Notes: generated by a model from the letters alone, not told the origin. Shown: positions 25,545-34,821, counted from the first letter of the stretch. The stretch is DNA of 64,000 bases from Fontibacillus puldeungensis (GCF_042678945.1 NZ_JBHTLM010000007.1:178529-242528); one strand, 5' to 3'. Numbers and translations are program-made.

Positions 25545-27998
25545 TTAACCTTCGATCACAAACTCAAATCCTGCGTCTCCCGCGAACGTCAGCTTCACAA
25601 CCAGATGATTGTCCTGTTTGTCATAATACCATCCTGCTCGTTGCTCCTCAAGATGCTCAGGGCTGTGAAGCTGAGAAATTCCTTGAATTCCAACCGGAAT
25701 AAAAGAAAGAGCATGAAAAGTGAACATCAGCGTTTTAAAATCAGCATCCGATCCGTTCCCTTCAATCTTGCAGTTGACGGTCGCCAGGCTTCCTTTTTCC
25801 TCAAAATTAATTTTCAACTCGGATGACGCTCCTTGTTTGTAGGCATCACTAATTCCATCATCCTCGTAAAGCGAAAATTCCCCAGAGGCAGAGTCATACT
25901 GACCATCAGACTCACCAAGCCCAAACACATGAATATTGAGATTCGTCCACCTGGCCTCGTCGGTATGCTGCCGAACCGACGTAAATGGCACAACCGCACC
26001 GGCTTTTACAAAGAGCGGGAGCGTTTCTAGCGGAGCGTTGGCCATAATATGCTGCCCGCCAACATATCGAGCCTCAGTCCAAAAGTCATACCAGATCCCA
26101 TCCGGCAGGTAGACAGTCCGAACTTCTTTTCCCGGACGGCATACAGGCGCCACCAACACATCCGCTCCAAGCAAAAATTGATCTGATAACTGAAAAGTCC
26201 GTGGATCATCAGGGTACTCCAGCACGAGCGGACGCATGATCGGCAGGCCGTTTAACGTCGATGCATGGAACAGCGAATACAGATAAGGGAGCAACATATA
26301 TCTTAATTCGATATATTTGCGGCATATCACTTCTACCTGATCCCCGAAGGTCCAAGGCTCCTGACGACGGGTTTCGATAGCGCTGTGATTTCGGAAAAAT
26401 GGGGTAAATACCCCAAGCTGCGTCCACCTAACCAGAAGCTCACCGGAAGCGTGGTGCATGAACCCCCCGATGTCGGCCCCGGTAAAAGGCACACCGGACA
26501 GTCCCAGATTCATGCCCATCGAGATAAACAGCTCCATATGCTCCCAGTAGCTGCGGTTATCGCCCGTCCATACGGCGGCGTAACGCTGAATTCCAGCGCA
26601 CCCCGCCCTCGTTAATACAAATGGCCGCTCGCCGCCGAGAAGCCGCTCCAGACCCTCATAGGTCGCTTTAGACATCAGCATGCCGTACAAATTGTGGATA
26701 TCCTCATGTGTTTTCACGTTTCCGCCGTTTTGATGCAGCACATCGGCATCCATCGTTTTCGTAGCCGAATTGAATACGCTAGGCTCGTTCATATCGTTCC
26801 AGACGCCGGTGATGCCGTGATCCACGTAAAAACGGTGCAGCGCCCCCCACCACTGTCTCACTGCTTCATCCGTAAAATCAGGAAATACACTGGCACCCGG
26901 CCAGACATTCCCTACGAAGGGCTCCCCGTCAGGTTTTTCACAAAAATAGCCTTGATCTACACCCTGCTCGTAGGGTTCATAGCCCTGTTCCACTTTGACC
27001 CCGGGATCGACGATCGGAACGATACGAATGCCCATAGTCTTAAGCTTTTGAATCATCCCTTTCGGGTCAGGGAAGCGTACCGGGTCAAAAGTAAACACTT
27101 TATATTCATCCATATAGTGAATGTCGAGATAGATCACATCGCATGGAATTTGTTTCTCACGAAATGTACCTGCCAGCTGCAGAACCTCCTCCTGATTCAT
27201 GTAGCTGAACCTGGACTGCTGATAGCCTAAAGACCAAAGCGGCGGCAGCTGCATTTTGCCGGTCAGGTTCGTAAATCCCGATACCACGTCTTTTAACTTT
27301 GGCCCGGCAATAACATATAAATCCATTTCCCCGTTTTCGGTTTGAATCGAGTAGGCATCCTGCTCCTCACGGAGGTCCACAATCAGTTTCCCGGGGTGAT
27401 CGACAAACAGACCAAACGAACCACAAGCCGTATGCTGAATCAAAAATGGGATCGACTGATATAAAGATTCCATATCCGGCACATGCGGATCAAAAACGTC
27501 GGAATTCCACATCGTGTAGCGTTCCCCGCGCTTATTGAGATAACCGGTCGTCTCACCCAAGCCGTAGATTGCGGCATCTTCCAGCATTTTGCCGTTAAAG
27601 CGCACGAGGGAACCTGCATTCGAAAGCTTGTAGGTTCCGCAATTTTTTTGCTCCGCATATTCAATTTGCATGGTTAATGACGACTTGTCCATGACGATCC
27701 GATACAGTCCGCCCTGCAGCTCCAAACGATCGCTGTATTCGGACACTTTCCAGCCTGCTTCCGGCATATAGGGCAGCAGTGCCTCCGTCGGCACTATCGC
27801 TGTAGAATCACCTTTAAGCTTGCAAGCGATCCGCAGCATACCTGGCGCTATGTACCAGAAGGTCATATTACTTTCCGCCGTATGAACGGTCACAGAAACT
27901 TCCCGCTGCTCCACACGGCTGTATGCCCCTAAATCCCGGAAGGCAAACTCCGAATGCCCTTCCATCTGATCGGGATGTATGGTTTCACTAGTATGCAT
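25545..27998 (-). CDS. GH31 alpha-glucosidase
   Basis: The 817-residue glycoside hydrolase family 31 enzyme has an N-terminal beta-sandwich, a catalytic barrel and a C-terminal DUF5110-type domain. The nucleophile aspartate is in GVWNDMNEPSVF near residue 400 and the acid/base in VWTGDNRSYWEH near residue 480. LPPLWSLGYQQSRFSY is the conserved barrel entry. There is no signal peptide, so it acts in the cytoplasm, releasing glucose from the non-reducing ends of imported maltodextrins or isomaltodextrins. It is the last gene of the mal operon, 29 bp after the GH13 gene. Confidence 0.94.
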   Translation of the reverse strand: MHTSETIHPDQMEGHSEFAFRDLGAYSRVEQREVSVTVHTAESNMTFWYIAPGMLRIACKLKGDSTAIVPTEALLPYMPEAGWKVSEYSDRLELQGGLYRIVMDKSSLTMQIEYAEQKNCGTYKLSNAGSLVRFNGKMLEDAAIYGLGETTGYLNKRGERYTMWNSDVFDPHVPDMESLYQSIPFLIQHTACGSFGLFVDHPGKLIVDLREEQDAYSIQTENGEMDLYVIAGPKLKDVVSGFTNLTGKMQLPPLWSLGYQQSRFSYMNQEEVLQLAGTFREKQIPCDVIYLDIHYMDEYKVFTFDPVRFPDPKGMIQKLKTMGIRIVPIVDPGVKVEQGYEPYEQGVDQGYFCEKPDGEPFVGNVWPGASVFPDFTDEAVRQWWGALHRFYVDHGITGVWNDMNEPSVFNSATKTMDADVLHQNGGNVKTHEDIHNLYGMLMSKATYEGLERLLGGERPFVLTRAGCAGIQRYAAVWTGDNRSYWEHMELFISMGMNLGLSGVPFTGADIGGFMHHASGELLVRWTQLGVFTPFFRNHSAIETRRQEPWTFGDQVEVICRKYIELRYMLLPYLYSLFHASTLNGLPIMRPLVLEYPDDPRTFQLSDQFLLGADVLVAPVCRPGKEVRTVYLPDGIWYDFWTEARYVGGQHIMANAPLETLPLFVKAGAVVPFTSVRQHTDEARWTNLNIHVFGLGESDGQYDSASGEFSLYEDDGISDAYKQGASSELKINFEEKGSLATVNCKIEGNGSDADFKTLMFTFHALSFIPVGIQGISQLHSPEHLEEQRAGWYYDKQDNHLVVKLTFAGDAGFEFVIEG

Positions 27999-28027
27999 GG
28001 CTTCTTCCTGCCTCCTTTATCTCTCTC

Positions 28028-29791
28028 TTATGTGCTAGAATTGCTTTTTCCCCATATCCGATATTCATAAGGCCCCAATTCATCATGGTACTCATTGTCC
28101 GAAATATAAAGCATCTCATTGCTGAAAGCCTCCTGCCATTCCCCGGATGGCATAAAGGTGTCTATGCTAATCGTATTCTCTCCGGCATTCATAACGACCC
28201 ATAGCGTATCATCGCCAAGCTTTCGTTCAAACGAAATTAGGGATGAGCCTTGATCCGCACAAATGACCCTAAAATCCCCGGCAGTCATTGCCGGATGAAC
28301 ACGGCGTAGTTGTATTAACTTCTGGTAAAAAGCGAATAGCTCCCTGTCCTGCTCTGCGGGGTCCCAGACCATGCAACGGCGGTTATCCGGATCAAACTGT
28401 CCAGCAAGTCCGACCTCGTCTCCATAATAAATGCTCGGCGCGCCGATAAACGCAAACTGGAAAACCGCAGCAAGCTTCATTTTTCGCTTGTCGCCTTCGC
28501 ACAGCGTCAGCAGCCGTACGGTATCATGCGTATCCAAATGGTTGAAGCTGGCCTCGTTCACCTGTTTCGGATACCGCGCTAAATATCGGCCGACTTTCGC
28601 AGCAAATGAGTGAGCATCATCGTGACCAAACACGAAAAAATCCAGCATTGCAGCGGCAAGAGGATAGTTCATGACAGCGTCGAACTGGTCGCCGCGCAGC
28701 CACTCTTTTCCATCGTGCCACACCTCCCCCAAAATATAAGCGTCAGGCTTCACCGCTTTGACCGATTTTCGGAACTCCCGCCAGAAGGCATGATCGCACT
28801 CGTTCGCCACGTCCAGCCGCCAGCCATCCACATCCGTTTCCTCGATCCAGTAGCGTCCCAGCTTGGTAAAGTACTCGATCACCTCCGGATTCGCGGTATT
28901 TAATTTAGGCATCGTCTTCTCAAAAGCAAACGTCTTGTAAGTAGGAATGCCATCCACAACCTGCAGCGGCCACTCCGTGATATGGAACCAATCAAAGTAT
29001 GGTGAATCGCTCCCCTTCTCCACAACGTCCTGGAAAAACGGAAACGTTACGCCGCTATGATTGAACACCCCGTCCAAAATTACGCGGATTCCCCTCTCGT
29101 GACATGCATGAACGAATTCCCGCAGCACCTCTGTGGTGCCGAAGTGAGGATCGATTTTGTAGTAATCCTTTGTATCGTATTTATGATTCGATGGCGCCTC
29201 AAACAAGGGATTGAAATAGATCGCGTTAATCCCAAGCTCACTCAAATAATCAAGCCGCTTGAGCACCCCTTGTAAATCCCCGCCAAAAAAGTTGTAATAC
29301 TCCGGTGCGTCGCCCCACTTTTTCGTCATCTCAGGATCATTGGACACGTCACCATTAGCAAATCGCTCAGGAAAAATTTGATAAAATACCGCTTCCTTCA
29401 CCCAAGCAGGCGGCTTATTCACATCCACCGGATGGAGATAAGGAAATTCAAACAGTCCCAAATGCTCCGTGGGAGCCTTATAGGTGAACCCTCTTTCCGT
29501 AAACCAAATTTGCTCTTCAAGGTCATCTGTAAACAGAAAACCGTAGGCTAGTCTTCCGTAAGGGGGGGATACCTCCACTTGCCAATAATCGAACAATTCA
29601 TCGCTGCAAAGAAGCGTCATAGCTTCGGTTTGCATATCGCTCCATGGTCTGCATTTGTCTCCATAGCATACTTCGAGCTTTAGATGTTCTCCTCGTTTTG
29701 TGCGAATGCGCAAGTGAATAGTCCGGTCATCATAGCCATAGGACCAGCAATCCCCCGGCCGGTGATAAACAGCCTCAAGGCTCATATTCAT
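28028..29791 (-). CDS. GH13 neopullulanase/cyclomaltodextrinase-type alpha-glycosidase
   Basis: An intracellular GH13 enzyme of 587 residues with an N-terminal CBM34-like domain (SLEAVYHRPGDCWSYGYDDR). Conserved regions are DGVFNHSG (I), GWRLDVANECD with the nucleophile (II, near residue 322), ILGEVWHD with the acid/base (III) and FNHLDTHD (IV). This layout is the GH13_20 maltogenic amylase/neopullulanase/cyclomaltodextrinase group, which degrades maltodextrins and cyclodextrins. AAGGAGG lies ten bases before ATG 29791; the frame start GTG at 29800 touches the site and is rejected. Confidence 0.93.
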   Translation of the reverse strand: MNMSLEAVYHRPGDCWSYGYDDRTIHLRIRTKRGEHLKLEVCYGDKCRPWSDMQTEAMTLLCSDELFDYWQVEVSPPYGRLAYGFLFTDDLEEQIWFTERGFTYKAPTEHLGLFEFPYLHPVDVNKPPAWVKEAVFYQIFPERFANGDVSNDPEMTKKWGDAPEYYNFFGGDLQGVLKRLDYLSELGINAIYFNPLFEAPSNHKYDTKDYYKIDPHFGTTEVLREFVHACHERGIRVILDGVFNHSGVTFPFFQDVVEKGSDSPYFDWFHITEWPLQVVDGIPTYKTFAFEKTMPKLNTANPEVIEYFTKLGRYWIEETDVDGWRLDVANECDHAFWREFRKSVKAVKPDAYILGEVWHDGKEWLRGDQFDAVMNYPLAAAMLDFFVFGHDDAHSFAAKVGRYLARYPKQVNEASFNHLDTHDTVRLLTLCEGDKRKMKLAAVFQFAFIGAPSIYYGDEVGLAGQFDPDNRRCMVWDPAEQDRELFAFYQKLIQLRRVHPAMTAGDFRVICADQGSSLISFERKLGDDTLWVVMNAGENTISIDTFMPSGEWQEAFSNEMLYISDNEYHDELGPYEYRIWGKSNSST

Positions 29792-29831
29792 CGCGTACAC
29801 TCCTCCTTTTTTGGTCCATACACATCCACCA

Positions 29832-30674
29832 TCATCCCTTATCCGCCCCGGCCATCAACCCTTCAACCAAATACCGCTGTAGAAAAACAAACAATAACGT
29901 CAGCGGAACAGCTACAAGCACGCAACCGGCGGCAAACAAAGTAAACTCTGTCGCAAATTTGCCTTGAACGATTTTGAACAGACCGACGGCCAACGTCTGC
30001 TTTTCCGGTGTGCTCAGCACCATATTGGCAAAAATGAAGTCGACAAACCCTCCGCTAAACGATGTCAGGGCGATATATACGATCATCGGTTTGGACAGCG
30101 GCAGCATAATGCGGCGGAACACCGTAAAATGCCCGGCACCGTCAATTCTAGCCGCGTCCACCAAGCTTTGCGGAATGGTGTCAAAATAGCTTTTTACATA
30201 TAGATATCCCATCGGTGCCCCGGCAGAGTATACCAGGATCAAAGATAGATGCGTGTTCAGCAAATTCATTTGCATCAGCAAAATATAAACCGCGATCATG
30301 CTCATGAATCCGGGGAACATCCCGATCACCAGCAGCGCAAGCATCAGGTTTTTGCGGCCCTTGAACCGAAAGCGGGAAAAGACGTATCCGGTCAAGGTTA
30401 CAAGCAGCGTACTGAAAATCATCGTAAAGAAAGCAACCTTGAAGGTGTTCACGAACCATTGTGCAAACGGATAAGTATTGAATAGATCCTTATAATGCTG
30501 AAGCGTAAAGGATGAAGGAATCAAATGCTCGCTATAGAGCGCATTTCCCGGCCGAAAGGAGGACATGACGACCCAAAGCGCAGGGTAAACACACGCAATT
30601 CCGATTAAGGTAAGTCCTATATAGCACAACAAATTGCCCAGCTTGCTTCTGAATTTTGCCCCGAGCTTCATCAT
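29832..30674 (-). CDS. malG: Maltodextrin ABC transporter permease MalG-type
   Basis: A 280-residue inner-membrane permease with six predicted segments. The EAA loop reads DAARIDGAGHFTVFRRIMLP, the site of contact with the ATPase. The start overlaps the malF stop by 4 bp. Together with MalF it forms the membrane channel for substrate delivered by the lipoprotein at 32065-33387. No ATPase gene is in the window; in Firmicutes such systems usually share an MsmX-type ATPase encoded elsewhere. Confidence 0.92.
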   Translation of the reverse strand: MMKLGAKFRSKLGNLLCYIGLTLIGIACVYPALWVVMSSFRPGNALYSEHLIPSSFTLQHYKDLFNTYPFAQWFVNTFKVAFFTMIFSTLLVTLTGYVFSRFRFKGRKNLMLALLVIGMFPGFMSMIAVYILLMQMNLLNTHLSLILVYSAGAPMGYLYVKSYFDTIPQSLVDAARIDGAGHFTVFRRIMLPLSKPMIVYIALTSFSGGFVDFIFANMVLSTPEKQTLAVGLFKIVQGKFATEFTLFAAGCVLVAVPLTLLFVFLQRYLVEGLMAGADKG

Positions 30675-31981
30675 CTGTACAAATCCTCCTCCTTGAAGGC
30701 CTTCGTGCGGCGAACGTTAACAATGGCAAAGGAAGAAACAAGGATAAAGATAAAAATGCCGATAATCGAAGCAAAGTTGTATTTGCCGCTATCCATTGTC
30801 AACTTGTACAACCAGGTAATCAGAATATCCGTGCTTCCCGCAGACTGATAAGCCGGGTTTGCCGGATTTCCGTTCGTCAGCAAATAAATCAGGTTAAAGT
30901 TGTTGATGTTGCCGGCGAATGACATTACAAGCAGCGGCCCGAACGAAAACATAACGGTTGGGAACGTAATCGCTTTGAATTGCTGGAACGGGCTGGCTCC
31001 ATCGATTTGGGCGGCTTCGTACAGGTCTCTAGATATGGTAGACAAGATCCCAATGATCATCAGCATGGTGATCGGGAACCCGATCCAGATGTTGACGATG
31101 ATGACCGTTACTTTGGCCCAGAACGGATCAGTCAACCACGGCAGTTGCCCAAGCCCGAAATAGCCGAGGTACTGATTGATCGGCCCGAATTCACCATTGA
31201 ACATGTTGCGCATGATCAGCAGTGAAATGAACTGAGGAATCGCATAAGGAATAATGAACAGCGTACGCCAGAAGCCTTTGAGTCGGATGCCTTTTTTCTG
31301 AACCATCAAAGCTACTCCGAAGCCCCCGGCAAAGGTAGTCAGCGTGGCGCAAATGGTCCAGATTAACGTCCAGAAGGCGACCCCGAAAAAGGTCTGATTC
31401 CACGCTTTGATCGTAAATATATCTTTAAACCCGTCAAACCCGATCCAATCGACCAGCTTCTTCGGAGGCAAATAGTTTGGAGCTGAGTAGTTCGTAAACG
31501 CCAGCAAGATCATAAATAGAATCGGCATAAGCGTAAAGAACACAACCAGGAGCATTGGAATCGAGATGACCATCTGCGGAAAATTGACGCCTGCAAGGCG
31601 TTGCAGCGTATCCGTAAAAGCAGGGGCAGAAATTCCTTGTTCCCGCCGCTTACCGACCAAATAGGCATCCCTCACGCTGGCGATATAAATGAGAATAAAG
31701 ACAGCCATCACCAGGATGACGATCATCCCCTCAATCAGTAAAAATATGGAGTGGTCTCCGCGGACGTTGACATATACTCTGCCCACTTTTTTCAAATGGT
31801 CGGCCTGTTCGCCCAAGGTCCAGATTCCCCACATTGCTCTTGGCACTAGTGTGGCAACGCCGACACCTGCAAGATGTAGAAGAAACATGAGAAATCCTTT
31901 AATATACTGTCGGTTATATATTTGCCCCAAGCCCATACCGATTAAGGATAAAACCATAGCCCGTTTCCGGTGCTGGATCAT
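30671..31981 (-). CDS. malF: Maltodextrin ABC transporter permease MalF-type
   Basis: The 436-residue permease has an extended N-terminal part with additional membrane segments (RAMVLSLIGMGLGQIYNRQY is a TM2-like repeat, then IFLLIEGMIVILVMAVFIL), followed by the canonical transport domain with the EAA loop EAAQIDGASPFQQFKAITFP. The N-terminal extension is common in Firmicute maltodextrin permeases. A large hairpin separates it from malE. GGGAGA lies upstream of the ATG at 31981. Confidence 0.92.
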   Translation of the reverse strand: MIQHRKRAMVLSLIGMGLGQIYNRQYIKGFLMFLLHLAGVGVATLVPRAMWGIWTLGEQADHLKKVGRVYVNVRGDHSIFLLIEGMIVILVMAVFILIYIASVRDAYLVGKRREQGISAPAFTDTLQRLAGVNFPQMVISIPMLLVVFFTLMPILFMILLAFTNYSAPNYLPPKKLVDWIGFDGFKDIFTIKAWNQTFFGVAFWTLIWTICATLTTFAGGFGVALMVQKKGIRLKGFWRTLFIIPYAIPQFISLLIMRNMFNGEFGPINQYLGYFGLGQLPWLTDPFWAKVTVIIVNIWIGFPITMLMIIGILSTISRDLYEAAQIDGASPFQQFKAITFPTVMFSFGPLLVMSFAGNINNFNLIYLLTNGNPANPAYQSAGSTDILITWLYKLTMDSGKYNFASIIGIFIFILVSSFAIVNVRRTKAFKEEDLYR

Positions 31982-32011
31982 ATGTAATTCATCTCCCGTA
32001 AGTCAAAATGG

Positions 32012-32046
32012 GACGTCACCCGCTTCCCATTGAAGCAGGTGACGTC
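32012..32046 (-). other. malE-malF intercistronic hairpin
   Basis: GACGTCACC and GGTGACGTC form a perfect 9-bp outer stem and GCTTC/GAAGC continues it around a short loop. No T run follows. It lies between the binding protein and permease genes, a place where many operons keep an mRNA-stabilising or partly terminating stem that leaves more binding protein than permease. Confidence 0.8.
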
Positions 32047-32064
32047 AAACGTACAGGCTGGTGT

Positions 32065-33387
32065 TTATTTGTGAAGGGTGGCTATGCCTTCTTTGATGCT
32101 CTTGACGGCATTGTCCAGTGTCTTCTTAGAATCTTCACCTTTCCAGATCAACTCCAGCGCATTTGCCATTGGAGCCCAAACCTGCTGCATTTCAAAAATC
32201 GAAGGCATCGCTACGGAATGTTCAAATTGCTGAATTGCACCGCCAACCATCGGATTGTTTTTAATGGCGGGTTCATTTTCCATGCCTTTACGAGCCGGAA
32301 TGAAGCCGGACATTTCAAAGTTTTTCAGCAGTGCATCTTTGGATGTCATATAGCGAGCGAACAATTTTGCCGCATTCGGATATTTCGAATAGGCGCTTAC
32401 ATAATAGGCTTTGACTCCGGCAAAGGTAGTTGGGGTTTCTCCATTCGGAAACTTAGGAAGTGGAACCATACCTACTTTAAACGGGAGAGAAGAGAAGTTG
32501 CCGATATTCCAAACCCCGTCCAGATTAATCGCAAGCTTGCCTTCCTGGAACAGCGCCGTCTTGACATCCGTCGTAGCGTCAGCTGCCTCCATCGGCAAAA
32601 TTTCGCGAAGGGACTGGAAGTATTTCATCGCTTCTACGGAGCCTTCATTGTTTAGGCCAATATCTGCCGGATCGGTGTTGTCCTTGCCGAAAATGTAGCC
32701 ATGGTACCCCGAGAAGAATGGGTAGGTAAAATAGAAGTTGTTAAGCTGCATCATAAACCCGAATTTTTTCTTGCTGACATCGTTGTACCCTTTGGCGAAT
32801 TTAACAATGTCGTCCCAGCTTGCCAAATCTGAATCTTTCACCAAATCCTTGTTGTAAAACAGTGCATAGGTTTCCATGTTTCGCGGATATCCGTACAGTA
32901 TTCCGTCCTTAGTCACCGCATTGACTGCCGTCTCCTGGAATTCCGCTTTCGTTTCCTCTTCAAAAAAATCATTAGGCAGAACAAATCCCCCTGCCACTGC
33001 TTCACTCAGGTTATCATGAGGGAGCACCAGCACATCGGCAGCGAGTCCGGCAGGACCGTCGGTCTTCATCTTTTGCATCTGTTCCGGAGCGCCTTGCTCT
33101 TGAACCTCTACAGGGACGCCATATTCCTCTGTAAATTTCTTGGCATACTCCTTCAAGAACGGAACCCCGTCCTTGCCATCCCATACAATGAGCTTGGCGC
33201 CGCCCTCGGGCTTAAGTTCTTCAGACTGGGCAGTTGCGTCGCTTTGGTTGTTACCGCCTGCTTCGCTTGATTGGTTAGCAGGTGCCGCCGCATTGTTTTT
33301 GCCGTTTCCTCCATTTGAGGAACACGCTGCTAAGCCAAAGACAAGAAGAATACTAAGGATAAGAGCCGAACATTTTTTAAATTTCAT
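32065..33387 (-). CDS. malE: Maltodextrin-binding lipoprotein MalE-type
   Basis: A family 1 extracellular solute-binding protein of 440 residues. The lipoprotein signal MKFKKCSALILSILLVFG ends in LAAC with the lipidated Cys22, followed by a Ser/Gly/Asn/Gln-rich linker. Sugar-binding family features include KLIVWDGKDGVPFLKEYAKK and LFQEGKLAINLDGVWNIGNF. AAGGGTGG lies upstream of ATG 33387; the frame extends to 33429 but that would bury the signal peptide. It is the first structural gene of the maltodextrin operon. The operator palindrome at 33516-33531 lies 129 bp upstream of its start. Confidence 0.93.
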   Translation of the reverse strand: MKFKKCSALILSILLVFGLAACSSNGGNGKNNAAAPANQSSEAGGNNQSDATAQSEELKPEGGAKLIVWDGKDGVPFLKEYAKKFTEEYGVPVEVQEQGAPEQMQKMKTDGPAGLAADVLVLPHDNLSEAVAGGFVLPNDFFEEETKAEFQETAVNAVTKDGILYGYPRNMETYALFYNKDLVKDSDLASWDDIVKFAKGYNDVSKKKFGFMMQLNNFYFTYPFFSGYHGYIFGKDNTDPADIGLNNEGSVEAMKYFQSLREILPMEAADATTDVKTALFQEGKLAINLDGVWNIGNFSSLPFKVGMVPLPKFPNGETPTTFAGVKAYYVSAYSKYPNAAKLFARYMTSKDALLKNFEMSGFIPARKGMENEPAIKNNPMVGGAIQQFEHSVAMPSIFEMQQVWAPMANALELIWKGEDSKKTLDNAVKSIKEGIATLHK

Positions 33388-33414
33388 TTGTATTAGCCAC
33401 CCTTCATTTGATAA

Positions 33415-33428
33415 ATGAATCGCTTTCA
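33415..33428 (-). promoter_or_regulatory. Possible CcpA (cre) site upstream of malE
   Basis: TGAAAGCGATTCAT matches the first eleven positions of the cre consensus (TGWAARCGNTNWCA) but not the last three. Glucose repression of mal genes is usual; this site is weak evidence. Confidence 0.4.
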
Positions 33429-33515
33429 ATAAAACTTTTAATCAGTAATTTTATTATGTAAAATCCCATAAATAAGGCATTATTCTTTTGAAAATCACCA
33501 CCTTTTCGTAATTTT

Positions 33516-33531
33516 GATTAAACGTTTAATC
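33516..33531. promoter_or_regulatory. LacI-family operator palindrome upstream of malE
   Basis: GATTAAACGTTTAATC is a perfect 16-bp palindrome with the central CG typical of LacI-family operators. It lies between malE and the lacI-type gene, and most of it recurs upstream of the regulator gene (34603-34618). It is the likely binding site of the regulator encoded at 33560-34582. Confidence 0.82.
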
Positions 33532-33539
33532 TTTATTTA

Positions 33540-33565
33540 AAAAAATATAGCTGGTTTAGCTATAT
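33540..33565 (-). terminator. Terminator of the lacI-type gene overlapping its stop codon
   Basis: ATATAGCT and AGCTATAT pair around AAACC and are followed by a T run on the minus strand. The hairpin includes the TAG stop of the regulator gene. Confidence 0.85.
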
Positions 33566-34582
33566 CTTTTTGTTAGGAATCGTGCTCTGCCGAACCACAA
33601 GGCTCACCGGAATCGTTACTTTTCTACGCGGTGACTCGGTACCATTGATCTGATCGAGCAGCATGTTCACAGCCGTTTGCCCCTTGCTGACGATGTCCTG
33701 GCGAATGGTCGTCAAGGAAGGAATCATATGCTGAGTGTAAAAAATATCGTCAAACCCCACGACGGAAATATCGTCCGGCACGCGAAGACCGATATCGTAA
33801 AGTCCTCGAATCAGGCCCATCGCGGAAATGTCGGAGAAAGCGAAAACCGCGCTAATCTTTTGCCGACAGCCGCTTATTCGCTGCGCAGCCTGATATCCAC
33901 CTTGTGCGGAGGAATCCACTTCAAAGATGAGCTCAGGCAAGCTTGGAATCCCGGATTCCTGTAATGCCCTTAAATAACCTTGATGACGATGATCGTTAAC
34001 GCCACCCTGCTCCACTTTGCCGGTCAACACTGCAATCGCCCGGTGACCCAAACCGATTAGGTGTTTCGTTCCGAGATATCCCCCGGCTTCATCATCCAAA
34101 TCCACTTGATACAACTTTGGATCAGATAAATAGCTGTCCAGAAAGACGCACGGAACCCCAAGCGACAAAATTTTAGCGTATGCGGCTGAATCTTCATATA
34201 CCCCGACCACAATTAACCCATCCAAATGCCGGCCCTTGACGAAGGAAAAATCTTCATGTTCATCAATCCCGAGCAAAATAACCTGTACCTCGTGGAAACG
34301 GGCCCCATTCTCTACCCCGCGCACCAGCTCCCAATAAAAAGGGTTGTCCTGAAGAATCCCTTTCTCAACGAACGGTACGACAACGGCGATCAGGTGTGAG
34401 TTTTTATCCTTTAAGCTTCGAGCTGAAGCGCTCGGTACAAACTGAAGCTCTCGAATCACTTTATTCACCTTGCTCGCCGTCTCCGCCGACACTCTGCCGG
34501 TTCCATTTATAACATTGGAGACTGTTGCAATGGATACGTTTGCAATTTTAGCGATATCCTTAATCGATACTTTATGGTTCAT
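33560..34582 (-). CDS. LacI-family transcriptional regulator of the maltodextrin operon
   Basis: The 340-residue protein has the LacI HTH and hinge (KDIAKIANVSIATVSNVING, then RVSAETASKVNKVI) and a periplasmic-binding-like sensor domain (FAFSDISAMGLIRGLYDIGL, ISVVGFDDI). It lies directly upstream of malE in the same direction but with its own terminator. An operator palindrome is downstream of it and a related site is upstream, which suggests it represses the mal genes and itself, with maltose or maltodextrin as inducer (inferred from context). Confidence 0.9.
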   Translation of the reverse strand: MNHKVSIKDIAKIANVSIATVSNVINGTGRVSAETASKVNKVIRELQFVPSASARSLKDKNSHLIAVVVPFVEKGILQDNPFYWELVRGVENGARFHEVQVILLGIDEHEDFSFVKGRHLDGLIVVGVYEDSAAYAKILSLGVPCVFLDSYLSDPKLYQVDLDDEAGGYLGTKHLIGLGHRAIAVLTGKVEQGGVNDHRHQGYLRALQESGIPSLPELIFEVDSSAQGGYQAAQRISGCRQKISAVFAFSDISAMGLIRGLYDIGLRVPDDISVVGFDDIFYTQHMIPSLTTIRQDIVSKGQTAVNMLLDQINGTESPRRKVTIPVSLVVRQSTIPNKKI

Positions 34583-34602
34583 CTTAGGTTCTCCATGCTT
34601 TT

Positions 34603-34618
34603 GATTAAACGTTACATC
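34603..34618. promoter_or_regulatory. Second LacI-type operator upstream of the regulator gene
   Basis: GATTAAACGTTACATC keeps the left half and centre of the malE operator (GATTAAACGTT) with a changed right half. It lies 21 bp upstream of the regulator start and suggests autoregulation. Confidence 0.6.
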
Positions 34619-34639
34619 AACACCATTGATTTAAACACC

Positions 34640-34653
34640 TGTAAGCGCTTTTG
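34640..34653. promoter_or_regulatory. Possible cre-like site upstream of the regulator gene
   Basis: TGTAAGCGCTTTTG matches the cre consensus in its first eleven or so positions. It is 58 bp upstream of the lacI-type start. Confidence 0.4.
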
Positions 34654-34711
34654 TCAATAGGAAAATGGTAAAGCCTACTAACGTTCATTTTCGGCCCTTC
34701 ATCTCTACAGC

Positions 34712-34732
34712 TAAATGTAAAAAGTGCATTTA
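34712..34732. repeat. Solitary 21-bp palindrome of the array family
   Basis: Left arm TAAATGTA, spacer AAAAG, right arm TGCATTTA. It differs from the first unit of the second array (39169-39189) at only two positions, and both share AGC directly upstream. No further units follow at the 51/62-bp spacing. Confidence 0.75.
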
Positions 34733-34785
34733 TTCCTTATGTCGCCTATTACTCTAGATCTTCTGATCCGGACCTTTCTCCATAT

Positions 34786-34821
34786 AAAAAAAACACCGGA
34801 GCATCTTATCGATGGCTCCGG
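34786..34821 (-). terminator. Rho-independent terminator of hisS-aspS
   Basis: GCCGGAGC and GCTCCGGT form the stem on the minus strand, followed by eight T. It ends the hisS-aspS operon. Confidence 0.93.

Noticed and set aside
32008..32655. 215-codon plus-strand ORF
   Set aside because: Antisense to malE and to the malE-malF hairpin.
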